Shown: one piece after another, positions 14,301-27,900 of the stretch
Numbering within the stretch: position 1 is the stretch's first letter
Layout: each line of letters opens with the position of its first letter
Position numbers and translations under genes: made by a program
Assembly: GCA_029207755.1 (NCBI GenBank)
Contig: JARCOQ010000002.1
Span: 6,820,001-6,884,000 of the forward strand
From: Chamaea fasciata
Lineage: Eukaryota; Chordata; Aves; Passeriformes; Sylviidae
Length of the DNA stretch: 64,000 nt
Reading direction: 5' to 3'
Notes under the pieces: generated by a model
Database searches by the model: none
What the model was told of the DNA's origin: nothing
The model's input: only the letters and a program-made list of their open reading frames with translations

Positions 14301-17300
14301 ATGTACTTGGGTCATTTCCCATCATTGGGAAGAGTGATAGCACTAGGAGGAGTTAAGTAGCTTACCACAAGGTTTAATGACCTATCTGTTGTGCACTTTG
14401 GAAGAAGCAAGCCCAGATGTTTCATATCTCCCAGATGTCCTGGAAGAAATGAGTAGTAAATATCACAAAGAATGTGTTCATTTGTTACTGGGATGTTTAT
14501 TGCATTAATTAGACATTAGCAAATGAAGTTGCTGTTGTTTAAGACTCCTTATTGGCTCCCCCTAAATTGCTGTGAGTGAACAATTACACTTAATCGATCA
14601 CAAAATAAATGATTCATGGATGATGAATAGGCTGTAGATTGATAGGACTGGATTCCACAACTTTGGCTACTCAATTGAAATTGATAAAAGCTGATAACGG
14701 GCCCATATATCCTCATCTATTTTCCCTTTGCCAATATGGAGATTGTAATTAGGCCCTGGTAATAACTTCCAATCTCCTGTTTAATCAATATTTTAGCAAA
14801 AAGAGATTAGGCCTAATGAGAGCGAGTAGATGTGGCAAGAATGCGGCTGGGTCGTCTTATTGCCGTTTCCATGGAAACCAATGTTTCTCTTAGGGATTGT
14901 TCCAGGCAGGGGTCTATAATGCTCAATGATCGGAGATGTTGCTCCAACTTCAGGAATGCTTTAATAACCCAGGAAAGCTGCAGAATTGCGGACGGCTTTT
15001 TGTTTTCGTTGGGGAGAAGAGGGTGTCTGCAGCAAATGATTTGCTTCTCCTGCTGGACACAAATACAAACAATCCACCTGCCTTGCTGAATTCCTGTTTT
15101 TCCTGGGGTGAGAGAGACACGGAGCCTTGTGGCCCGAGTGTGCCTTCTCTTTCACCATGCTCCCTGTTCAACGCTGCTCTCAAAGCTGGGAATTACAGGG
15201 ATATAAAAGCCGTGCAGTAGTGGCACACAGAGATAGCTGTGGACTTTCCATTAATCCTCCTCAAACTTGTTTGCCTCTAAACCATGCAAGAGTGCTCAAA
15301 GAAAGAGTTACCAGCCTGTAGATGACAGGCATGCATTTGGGATGCAAGGGAAGGAAGAAATAGTAGCCCAAAGTCCTGGAAATGGCTGATATGGAGCAAT
15401 CAGTTTGAGTGATGGCTCCCTGGAGGTGGTAATTTGTCATTCAGCCCTGGCGTAGGATCCCGTGCTGGTTCTGCCTGACTCCTGTTTCACACAGACAACG
15501 GGGTTCATTTGGATTCTGGCAGAGTCACGACGGATGCCTAGTCCCACTTCTACTGACAAAGTTGATTTGTATATAACCTTAATTAACTGCTCAAGGTCTT
15601 TAAATCATCAAAGGCTATACAATTGTAATTTGAAATAAATTAAAGTCTCCTAAACTGTTAGTTACCTATGGTGTTAAAAGAACAGTAATATGCACTCTGC
15701 CATCACTACTTAGAGATATTGTAATTTTATATATATATATATGTATATATCTTTGTGTGTATATATCTCTTTTTTCTTACTCTGCTTCAGTCGACCAGGT
15801 CTGTTGAATGCCAGTGACCCCAGTTATCCTTGGCTGGCAGACTCTTGGCCTGCCACAAGTCTGCCAGTTAATAACAGCACTAGTGGACCCAATGATCTTG
15901 GGAATTTTGGTCGTGGAGGTAGGTTTCCTTTTATTAAGTCACCCGATATTATAAAAGAGACTTTCATTAGTTAACATCTATGATGAATACTGTATAATAT
16001 TTTTATCATTACAGTTCTTTCTGTGTGTTTCTTTCTTTCTGGATTTGATTGAAAATTGACTTTAAAATGTTCCTTTTGCTTTATCTCTTTTTACTTCTTT
16101 AAAATGTAAGTCTAGTTTATAATTTTCCCCGCAGTGGTGAGACAGGGTCTGCTTATGATGTCAAGAGAAATGTATTTGTGTCTCAACCTCATTTTCTTTT
16201 GTGTGGAGATGAGCAATGTGCTGTGCAGAGCAGTATAGCCAGGGATGGAGGATGTCCATAAGAGCAGAGGAGAACTCTGGAGATGCAGGAAAGATGTTCC
16301 TTCAGCAGAAGGACATGAGAACTTGGTTGCTGTCACCTTACCCATCCTCTTCCTCCTGAGGGCCTGCTCTCAGTCTCAACCAGAATCTGTGAAGAAACCC
16401 TCAAAGGTCTTAAGCAACTTTCTTTTTTGTTGGAGGAAAGGATACATAAAAGGGAACTATTTAGATCTTTTAGGGTTTTTTTTTCCATTTTGACTTGAGA
16501 GAGCACCTTAGGGGGAATGAGGTAAAGATGTATTGTTACAATGATGAATCTTTAGAGGGGTTTTTTCCTTTCAAACATTTAACTCAAGTGGGAATTTTAA
16601 GATGTAGGATTGGGATTTTTAAAATTCATAGTAGCGTTCACATCTCTGTTGTGAATCTTCCTTGGTTTCTGTGAATAACACAGATAATTCTGCATGCTGG
16701 TCAGAAGAAAACTTCCTAATGTAAATGAGTATGTAAACATTTTAGAGACATAAACAGATAAACAAAAATCAAGACAACCTATACATCAAAAATGCATTAA
16801 AATGCAAGAAAAATCAATAAAACAAAAAAACTGGTAAATATGAAAATAATTCCGTTTTGGACTGTACCAGAATCTGCTTTTGAAGACCATCCCTCATACT
16901 GGTATACATTCCCATGAAAAGCCTCTTGCCTGTGATTTGACTACTGTGACTTAAAATTACAACAAAACGCACTAGATTTATTTTCTGTATAAAAATGTTA
17001 TGCAGTTCTTGTCAAAGATATTTAAAAGTAAGCAAAACTTTTGGTAATATTTACAAGGCAACTGAATTTCTGCCAGCTTCTTTGTTGTGAATATCTTGAA
17101 AATAAAACCCTTCAGTACTTTCCCATCTTTTCTTAAGCCCACAAAATGCAGAAAAATTACCATTTTCTTTTAGTATTTGGCTCCATATTACTGGAAGTGG
17201 AAGCTTATTTTTTGAAAATTTTTGGCCTCAGTGTGCATGAGGCATAGGTCCAAATTCATGCAAGAGATACAACAGTTATGTTTTAAAATTCGGCAGCTTA

Positions 17301-18843
17301 ATTCTACCCATGATCTTTACAGCTGAGCTAGAACTTTTATTCTGGCTGGTTTGCGATCATTTATCCCTATCTGTTTCAGCAGCTGAGATTAAATGTTTCT
17401 GCATTAAGGATGTATTAGAAGTATTTTAACATGTAGAAATGGAATATTAACTATATAGATAGAACTTGGGCCTCCTTTACTGGTTAAAAGGTCTGTGATA
17501 ACATAAAAGCTCAGTAAGAATTTTAAAAAGAGTAGGGTGGTATCAGTCACCCTAGAAACTCAGAAGCTGAGGCAGGCAGTCCTAAAAATTCCCTTAAGAG
17601 TGAGAGGATGATATCCTGTCCTGGATAGGCATTTGAGAGCAAGGCTGTGAGTGGGAAGCACGTGTGAGTCTTGGAGTTTGTGTAAGGTCACAAAATGGTA
17701 TTACATCTCCAAGGCAGCAAGAAAGAGCTTCCCTGCACAAGTGTTTCAGCACTATTTCATTTATCTCAAGAGTTGCAAACAAAAGTTGGATTTCATAGAG
17801 TTTTGGGGAAAGTTTCCAGTGGGAAATGCGTTCTTCATCTTTGGCCTGAAATGAACAGTGTGGTGTTTTTGCTATGACAGCTTGCTGGGAAAATCACACT
17901 TGACTTTTGCTCGGTAACTATGGCACTTTGTAAAATCTCTACTTAATAGCTCTCTGAGTACTTAAATGTATACATCTCACTGAGGTCAAAGAAGGAATCC
18001 GTGCTTGTACTGAAAATTCCCAGAATGTCTGGAGAACCTCAGCTTATCAGTAAGAATGACTGAAAGTCCTTGGCTGGTGGGCAGCTATGCAACTTCCCTT
18101 TCAAGTGTGTGCACATGAATAGTTCTCCATTTTGAAATTACTGTACAGAGATGATACCTCTTCAATTGCCAGAAATATGCTCTAAAAGACAGATGTATGT
18201 CTGAGTACATCAGAGATGAGCATTTTGCTCGTTTTTACTTCCTTGAGTCTTCAAATCCAACACAGACATGTTGAGCTGGATTTACTTCACTTTATACATC
18301 AACAACAGAATTTATTTACTAAACTTCAAGCCATTATACTTTGACGGAACCGATTGTGGAAAGGAGAAATGTTCATATTGTGGATGAAATGCAAGAAGGA
18401 TAGGACTGCACTTGTCTTTCACATCTCATGCTGTATTTGCACATAGATGCATTTTTGTTTGTGTACTGCCCCTGGCAGGCACATTGCATATGTGCAGATA
18501 GTAACAACATGATTTTGAAATATGAGCTGTAGTTCGCATTAATTGTAATTTTTTTTGCACTTGCGATTTATCTGCAGATATAAGTTAATACAATTAAGAT
18601 CTTTTAAATACTTGATTGTGCCCATTTCCCTGCTGTATGCAAAACCAGATCATGCTGATAGACCCAAATTTAATCTCTCTTTCTGCAGTGTCTCTACTGA
18701 GCATTTGTTATTGCCATATTTATTGTTAATATTATGTTGCTGCCCTGAGACTGAAGATTATTAGGGTCCATGTTAAAATGTTCACTGTAGCACACCTGAA
18801 TGCAAAAGAAAATAGTTCTGTCATCTAAATGTTCATCCCAGGG

Positions 18844-18874
<31 letters not shown>

Positions 18875-18894
18875 AACAACAACAACAACAACAA

Positions 18895-18940
<46 letters not shown>

Positions 18941-21900
18941 CAAGAAATTAAACCCCCCAAAAAACAACAAAAGCAAATAAATAATACCAAGTCAGTCTGA
19001 GGAGACCATGGTGTCACATTTCATTGCTGGATAAGTCTTTGAGACAGTGAGAGAACAAGTGTATTCCCTGAGACTGCACAAGACCCACATTTGAGTTTGG
19101 AACTGAGCTTAAACCCTTGACTAGGTGCAAGAATCGTCTTTTCTGGGCTTAAGGTACATAAAAATGGCTGTGATCCCTAGAGTGGGATCCGAACATCCTC
19201 ACTATAGGAGTATGCATTATCTCAAGTCTGATCTAACAGTTGGAACCTGTATCTGCCATCTGGCTGTAGAAAGAAAACGGCATATAAATGAAGGATTTTT
19301 TAAAGAAGCACATTCTGGAATTGCCTCAACTCTTCAGAGTCTAAATAAATTGTAAAAATAGTAGCATTTGATATATTGACCTCTGAGAGAGCAGGAAGGA
19401 GGGTTATCTGCTGAGATGTGGTTCTCCTTGGGACATCATGCCAGTCATCATTAGATTTTTCACACTTCACTAGTCTCAGTTTCTGGATCTAGTATTCCAC
19501 CAGCAAAGGTCGCTTCAGTGTTTTGTAAGGAGAGAGACTGCCAATCTAACTGATTAAAGATACAAATTGCAGTGCGGGATAGGATTCAAAATATGGAGAA
19601 AATTCAGCAGATATTTAGTTAAATATGCTATAATGGTTTTCAGGCAAATGTACTGGAGTTTTTGAACAAGTTGTTCTCCATTATCAACATCGCTTGGCCA
19701 TTTTGAGGGCCTGATCACCTAAATCTCTTCAGAATACCAGATTTTCTTTCACGTATCAGGAACAACTTGCTTTTTTCAGGTTTTGTTTTTTTGTTGAAAA
19801 GAAGAAATGTACTGGCTAATGTCAAAAGGAAAATTAGATAAGTTGATGCAAAAAGCTTCAAGGAAATCAAGGTGATGCCCTTAAAAAATTACTTTGGGAG
19901 TTTTTCTACATATTTGCTGGGCAAGTTCCCTCTGTGATTTGTAAATTCTTTCATCATGTCCCTGAAGCCCAGACAGTTTCATTGGTTCTGACACAGGGTG
20001 AACGATTGAAAACATTCTTCAGTAGAGAAATATTCCAAACTTCGCATTCACAGTTGAAGGTATGAGGGGAAAAAAAAAAAAAAAAAAAGATGGTTTTAGG
20101 CAGCGAGACGTGAAGGACAAGTGGTAGGCCTGTCACGGCTGCTGATAGCTTGGCGATGGTTGTACATCATCTTCCCTTCGTTGGCTCATGGACCTGTCTC
20201 GGCTGAAATGCAAACGTGCAAAATGACACGTTTACTTCTCAGCTTAAACCTCGGTGCTTTCTGGCTTCCCGTGCATCAGTGATTTGTTTCATTCCACAGA
20301 TGTGCTGCCACCAGTGCCAGGGCAAGGAGATAAAACTGCTACCATGCTTTCTGATGGGGCCATTTACAGCAGCATCGACTTCACCACCAAAACCAGTTAC
20401 AACAGCTCCAGCCAAATAACTCAGGCTACGCCATATGCCACCACCCAGATCCTGCATTCCAACAGCATCCACGAGCTGGCTGTCGATTTACCGGATCCAC
20501 AGTGGAAAAGCTCAATTCAGCAAAAAAATGACCTCATGGGGTTTGGTTACTCTCTCCCAGACCAAGGCAAAGGCAACAATGGTAATTACAGCTCTTATTT
20601 TCCAGAGCCCTTGGCTTTGTATACTGTATCATCTGTGCATGAATTAGGAAATTATGTTTAGCTCTGTGAGACACTGTTCGTGTTGACCTGAACTAATGCT
20701 TGCACACCTTGCCTGCATGCTGAACCTCACCTGATCACAAAATACACTGCACTGTGCTTTTAATGCTCTTTGTCCTGTGCTGGTCACCAAGCCATCTGCC
20801 TTCCATTAGGCTAGGGTAGGTGCACCTTTAAAAATAACCGAGTTAAAACCTGCCACCCCACCCCATCCGCCCTTGACTTGCTAACTGCATGTGTCGCATG
20901 TGCTTGTGCTGTCGACTAATCCCACGATGCCACTGTGACCTCTGCCGTTTAACCCTTAGCCTTGCTTTACATCCCTGACTACCGGGTGGCTGAGGGACTG
21001 GCTAATAGATTGCCACACAACCAGTCACAGGATTTCAGCACCACCAGCTCCCACAACAGCTCCGAAAGGAGTGGCAGCCTCTCAGGTTGGTTCCATCGCC
21101 GTGTGTAGGGGAGCGAGGGACGGAGGGGTGTTGGCGAGAGGCTCGCCAGGGAGGCAGAAGACCTCCCAGGCACCAGTTGAGGATAACCATAAGAGTTGCT
21201 GCCCACCAGCAAACAATGCCACATGGGACTCTACTGGAACAAAAAAGCCTTCTGCACAACCTGCTTGGAGATAACTGGAGAGTCCTTCCAAGTGGCGCTT
21301 GTCAGCACAGCTGCCAGCCTCGCCTTGTCACACCCTTTCCCTGAAACCCTCTCTGGAGAAAATGTATTTCTGCATCCATCCTCAGTTTATAGGTCTCCCC
21401 ACACTGAACTTCATGAGGAGATTATTATTTTTGTTGAGTTTTTAACAGATCCCCCACTCCCACGAGCTGCTTCTAAATGCTGTTCCTCAGTGGAGCAGCT
21501 TGCAAATATTTGTAGGGCCCTGAAAGGTGACAGGGGTTTCAACAAATTGTGCCAAGTCTGCATACAAACAGGATGTAAATTTTATGTGTGTGCTGCATGT
21601 TCTATTGGAAACATGATGCATTTTCATCAGATGAAAATGATCATAGTACATGTGGTTGCGTATTATATCTGAACACACCTTTTCTCTTGATTTCTTTAAT
21701 TGTGCTTACTTGTTGCTTATGTTATGTATAGCTGTCTTTTTTTTTTTTTTTTTTTTGTCAAGACAAAAACTGAAAAGGCAGCAGTTAAGATGAAAATCTG
21801 TGATTTCACCTGGCTGAAATATAAGAGCACTGAAAGGACCTACTCTTGATATTCAGAATATACCCACAGCCTTTTGAATTTCCACTTTAAGCTGGGGAAG

Positions 21901-24900
21901 TCCTCCCAGTAACAGGCCAAACCTAGAAATGGCTACTTTATGTCAATTTAGATGACTATGCAAACTGAATCTTGAGATAAGAAGCCTATAATCATTGGCC
22001 CATGACTCCAGTAGACAGGTGTGTTTGCAAGTCCTGTGTTCACAAGGGGGAGCATTAGCTGATTTGACTGAGACCAAAAAATAGACCTTATGGCATTGTC
22101 AGAGAGGTATCTGGAAGCTGGGTTCATTAAATACTTCAAGAAAGGTTCTTGTTCCTTGCATGTGAGATATATTGACAAGTAGCTTAGGAAATCAGCTTGC
22201 TCCCCAGGCTGCATGAAAATGCAGAAATTGATGTGCTGAGGTACATATATGTCAGGTATCAGAGGGCAGTATCACACTTCAGGTCTGTTGACAGCTAAGT
22301 CTGCCTAAGAATTTCCTCAGAAAATAGGAAGTGTCACTGGAAGATGCCCGTTGATCAAAGGCTGGACTTTGATCAGATGTTTCAAATGCAAAATATTCTG
22401 TGCAGTGTTTCTCAGTCAGAAGTGAATTTTCTGATGATGCTAGGAGACTTTGGGTTATAGTCAGTCTTTCTATGGCCAGGGCACTCTTGTGACCAGGGCA
22501 ACTCACAACTGGATGCCCCAGTGCTCAGATGAGTGTCAGGTTATTGGACTGCAGAGTCAGTGTTTTGTTTTCCCTTGCCCACTAATTATGCCTTTGATAC
22601 AGGATAATTGCCTTGATAATGCATGAGAAACTGGGGGAGGCCTGATAATTAGGGCATCACTGGAGTCAGAGACCAGCTTTGGTGATGTAGTTGCCATCAG
22701 GGTGAGCAGAGATTTGTTCTCACCCTTCCTTGGTTAGTACTTTAAGTACACTTATTATTCTGACTAAGTTTCTGTCTCTCTTACATGACTATCATGAGAA
22801 TTCCTATCCCACTGTGGAATGGAAAATAACTAAAACCTCAACTGCTTTATGATGCAGGGAAATTTTGCAGCTATAGTTTGCACAGATTCTCTCTGTACTA
22901 GGATCAGCAGCCCAACTGGCAAGTTCTTTCTCCAGCACTCGATTCACCTAGAGATTTAAACAATATAATCGAATTTCAGTGTGAGGAGACATTGAAGCAT
23001 CAAGCATTGTTGCTATGGGGAAACAAAGCTTTGGTGCATCAGTTTTCAAACACAAATCAGGCTTTATGTGTTCAGTGTCTGTCCCACCAGTCTGACAGTG
23101 GAGTAACTCTGCCCGTGGGGACAGAACTCTCCTGCCCAACTGTACAGGGTAGGCTGCTTCCCCTAACAGCAGTGACCTTGGTGTTCTCTTCTTTCATTTC
23201 TTCATCCAAACAAGTCTCTTGTCTCTCTGCTTCACTCTTTCTAATATAATATCGCCATTATCTCTAATTTCTCTCTTTGAAACTCCCAAAATCCAAGTGT
23301 CTCCTATACTAGTACTCCACACGTCCAGCCTACACTTTTACAGTCTCCTAAGATTATCAAGATGCTACTCTTCCAAAATCTTCCTCTCCACCTCAATTAA
23401 TCTCTAAGTTGAAGTTGTTCTTTGCATTTCCCTTCTCTATGTATTCCTAGTTTAAGTCCTCCTGCACCACAAAATCACATGCATGTGCTTTTCTCCTAAA
23501 GCAGGCCCTCCTGCATTAGTTCTTGTTGGCTCCTACTCCTCCTGACTTCTAAAAAAATTCCCCCATGTCCCACAAATTAAAATTAACCTACTTCCTTTGC
23601 ACTGTTCAGTGACCCTATTACTAACTCCACTTTTTTTTGCCTCACCTGTGCTTTGAAATCTTTATTTTCCCTCCAAAAGGTTCATGTATTTGTTCCTTCA
23701 TCTCCACTGTCACTGGGGTTTCTTTTCACTGGTCAAAATGTTCTTTCCCTTTTCAAGAAAGCTGCCCTCTCTGCCAGGCTACAAACGGAAGGAAGAGCTT
23801 GTTTTCCATCCTAATAGAAGTAGTATCAGCTCAGTTCACACCTAGTGAATGACAGGATCTTGACTGGACTTACTATAAATACTCCAAAACAAGGAAGGAA
23901 GAGCTTTGGTCTGGAATTGAATAGTGGAAAGCAAAGTCTTGCTTGTGAAGTGCTGCCAGCCAGGTCGATTAGAAACATTTCTGGGCTTGTTGCCTGTCTC
24001 TAGCAGGCACAACAGGGGGTGAAAAGAGAAGTCTTGGCTACTTCTGAGTCACAGAATCCCATTTTTCTTCCCTCTCTATTTGTTCCTGTTTTCATCCAGC
24101 TGATGTTTGGAGGTAACAGAAGAAAGCCGTCATCTCACGGCCAAAATTCCCATGATAGGGGCTTGTCTCTATTACTGGAATTGCACCTCCTGCTGTGTTT
24201 CTCTGTGGCTAAAGCTAGAGCCATGGCAAAAAGGGTGGTGCCTGCCAGTGCACATTGTGCCACCCTCCCTGACCAGTCAGTTGTGGCTTTCTTGATTCAT
24301 TGATTCATTTTATATGAGGGTATTTTTGGCTGATCCCTATAAATCATCAAGCGACGTCAGTGGGTGAGATGGATTAGGCTGTGCTTTCTGCAACAGGCTG
24401 GGGATGAGTGAGAGCAGCTGGGTACCCCACTGAAAAGGCATCTGACAAAACCATTCCTCCACCCAACAAAGAGTTTGAAAGCCACATCGAAACTCCAAAT
24501 AATAGATGGATCCCCAACCAGTCAAGGGATTCAAAATGTTGTGCCATTCTTCCTCGCACTGCATTCCTGACAAGCAAAAGAAGTCAGGGCTAACTAAAAG
24601 AAGCAAAGAAAGTGGGATGAGAGCTTTCTCTGTAAGATCACACTTCTACAAATGGAAGTGTCACAGGTGGAGAAGTGTGTGCAAGGACAGTAAGAGAAGA
24701 GCAGAGGGTTTAACCAAAATGCATTGCTCACTTCATTTCTACCTTGTCCATTAGAACTGTGTATCAAAAATAGAACCTCTTCTCCATAGTGGCACAAGAT
24801 AACTTAAATCCTGTGAAACAGTCAGTCCTAAAACATTGCATGTGACTTCCTGTTCTTATAAAAACAATAGAAATTAGGAAATTCCTGTCAACAAAACCCT

Positions 24901-27900
24901 GTTTCTTTTGTTTTAACAATTTACTCTTGTCTTGAAAGTTCTAGACTCCAGTGACAATTTTTTTGGATGGTGTCCTTAACCTCTGTGTTTTCCACCAAAA
25001 GTGATTATGCAAAACTGTCTTATAATCACACTGGACTCTGGAATTTGAAATAATTTGCTGTTTTTCACTGTATGTCTCATACAGGAAAACCTGATTTTCC
25101 TTGTTTCTTCACTACTGTGCTGCAAATGCACAGAGGTTTAAAAATAAGTGATTTTCAGTAAATATTCAGATTATTTTGCCATCCTATTCTATTATTACTT
25201 ATAACCTTGTGGCAGCATTAGCACATTGATGCTGATTCTGCTGAGATATAAATACATCTTCTTTTTTGGGGCATGTGCTCTGGAATCAGAATTCTGTCAA
25301 AGAAATATAAACAGCTGGCTCTGTTTCCCACTTCATAGCTCTAACATTTTCTTCTTCTTTTTTTGGATTTGCAGGTGGCAAAGGAGGGAAAAAGAAGAAA
25401 AACAAAAATACTGCCAAGCCCCAGAAAAATAATGGTTCCACTTGGGCCAGTGTTCCCCTCCCACCCCCTCCTGTGCAGCCACTTCCAGGCACAGAGCTGG
25501 AACACTATGGGGTGGATCAGCAAGAAGCAGGGTAATTTTTTTTTTCTTTTTCTTTTGAAGAAAAATCTGTGATTTGCAGAAATTAGTCCTTTTCTATTTT
25601 TTTTTTAAATTTTGCTAAGTGACAATATTATTCTGTTTTGTTTAAAAAAAATTAGAAAGAACACCTTATCCTGTAGACTTATTCAAGGCTATGGCGGAGG
25701 AATGTTTGAATAGCTTCTCTGGATAGTGACTGAAGATGGAAACAAAAGTGACCTTGCTTCATCATCATGTAGGGCTTCAGTTCTTTCTCATGCTGAGAAG
25801 TATCTCACTTCACAGGTAGCTTAATTGAATTCTGGGGTTGCATGCAGCTGATGGGACTCAGAGTGAGTAAGGATGACATAATCTGGTTCTGTGTATTTTT
25901 TCACTGCTTTGATGTTTAAAAATATTAGAGCCAACAGAACAAAAAAACCCCACCAAATTGGATTAATTTTTGAAGATCAACCAATGGATAATAATCTTCT
26001 CATCGGCTTTTAGAAGAAATTTCACAGTTGAGGAAAGCATGCTAATTATAGGCTTTTTTATTGTTATTCAAACAACTTCCAAGTTTCTGAAACCTTCCAC
26101 ATAATTTTGCGTAGCTCAGACTTGTTCTCAAGGACACAAAATCACACAAGAAGTGCTAAATGAGAGGAAAGAGACATTTCCTACACAGACAACAATTAAA
26201 AAATGCTTTTTATGAAGTGTAATTATGTGATATACCAGGTTATCAAACTCTGGAGGTAAACCAGAGTATATAAAAGCCTAGCTTACTGTGGGTAGCTCTG
26301 TTGGAGCCTTTGAGAATAATTGTTTTGTCAGGGACAAATTTCTGTCTGTTTCGATACATGGATTAATCAATATCTCCTAAGGATTAAACATTTTTAAGAA
26401 TACATTGTAATAGCTTTTCTGAATAAAAATATTTCAAGTGTTATCTCAGTTATAAGTGTGAGTTGATCATTACTACTTTCATAATTAAAGCTGGAAAAAT
26501 TCCATATTGTTTCAGTTTATATTAACTCCTTTGACTCTTTAAAATGAGCAATAAATGACTGTTAGTCAGGGAAGTTCTTTATAAAATTGAGGCCCATTCA
26601 GGCTGTATTAGGGTTAGAATTTTGAAGTAATGGAAATGAATAACCTTACTGATTGTGAGTGTTGTTTATATCTCAAGGCAAAAAGTTCATATAATCATTG
26701 TCTTCTGTATTCTGTTATAAGAGGCTAAAATAAATTTTAAATTGTTTCACCATATAATATTTTTGTCTTTATCAGTTTATATCCTTAAAACACATGTGCG
26801 GCCATTTCACTAAAACAATTATGCAATAGAAGGCAAACCACTTGGATTTTCCTCAGAACAATGAAATAGCATTAAAGTTAAATGGAAGTACCTTATAGAG
26901 AAATCCCTTGTGACACAGGGCTTGACTCCTCAGTTGCATAAAGCACCTGTTATTTAGCTGGAAGGAATGATGTTGGTCACCAAGACCCACATTGGTTATT
27001 TAAGGAGAAGGTAATCACCAGCCTTCAGGTTCACAACCATTCAGACTTAGTTTTTCCTCTGCTTATGTTTTGAATTGCTCTTCTCTGGTTTTTGTAATGT
27101 CTCATTAGCAGTGGTGGTTGCAAGACCTTGTAACATGCGTTTTACCAAACACAGAAAAAAATTGAAGGTTGGACTTAAGAGTCTCAGTGTGGAGCTACAG
27201 TAATTTGGAGCCACCTTTGCTGAAGACTGAATCTGCAATGCCCATACTTTCTCAGTATTTAGAAAGTATGGGCATTGCAAATTTTGTTTATCAACCCTGT
27301 ATTTAGGGGTTGATCTTGTTTCTATGGTTTTCAACATGCTAAAAGGGAAACAATTAAGGGACTGCATTCCTTATGTTGCCTTTAACATTCACATACTGGG
27401 TTAAAAAGCAATTAAAAAGCACATTTTTTTAAAACTCTTTTGTTCTTCTTGGTTTGTTTTGATTTACTCTACCTGTGACAAGTTCAAAGTGTTTTAATCT
27501 TAGAATTAGTTACATGCAGATGTAATTATATTGTGAATTATAACTGAAAAATGAACTTCCAGTCAGAAAAATCGAATGCGTTAATGAAATTCTCACAATA
27601 TGATACAAAATATGAATGTTTAGGGCAATAAAACAAGGAGAGTGGCATCTAAACAGAAACTTGTTTTTCTGTATGTCTTCCTGTAACAATTAAATTCACG
27701 TGTGAGTTTTATTGGCATGATTATCATCAAAAAAATATTTGACACCTAGTTTTACTTACTAGAGATTAGCACTAGTGACCTTATGAGCACTAGTAGATTT
27801 CTAAGTTGCAAAAGATAATCCACAATAGCAAGTGATATTAAAAAAAAAAACCAAGACAAAGAAAAAATGCACTCAGTTTTCTCTACCATCTTCTTCTCAG

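Larger units (their letters stand above)
14227..15790 (+). other. ROBO2: ROBO2 intron 3 of window (1564 bp), with a motif-dense candidate enhancer
   Basis: The middle of this intron (about 14560-14890) is dense in homeodomain-type TAAT/ATTA cores and two perfect palindromes, described separately. An (AT)n/(GT)n stretch at 15728-15767 lies just before the exon 4 acceptor. No coding potential was recognised. Confidence 0.75.
15919..20299 (+). other. ROBO2: ROBO2 intron 4 of window (4381 bp)
   Basis: The intron contains the long A/(CAA)n tract at 18844-18938 and an A19 run at 20070-20088. The rest is AT-rich with scattered short open frames. No element family was recognised. Confidence 0.8.
21086..25374 (+). 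other. ROBO2: ROBO2 intron 6 of window (4289 bp)
   Basis: The intron contains a T20 run at 21737-21756 and a strongly C+T-biased stretch at about 23160-23760. Open frames around 21100-21670 are readthrough or chance frames. No mobile element was recognised. Confidence 0.8.

Noticed and set aside
18694..19017. Poly-Phe/Leu and poly-Lys/Asn open frames
   Set aside because: They are translations of the A/(CAA)n simple repeat.
20254..20661. Single 135-codon gene at the CC1 exon
   Set aside because: Only 20300-20581 is coding. The ends are intronic readthrough on both sides.
27234..27279. pre-miRNA gene
   Set aside because: The 46-base hairpin is shorter than a standard precursor and flanking bases do not extend the stem.
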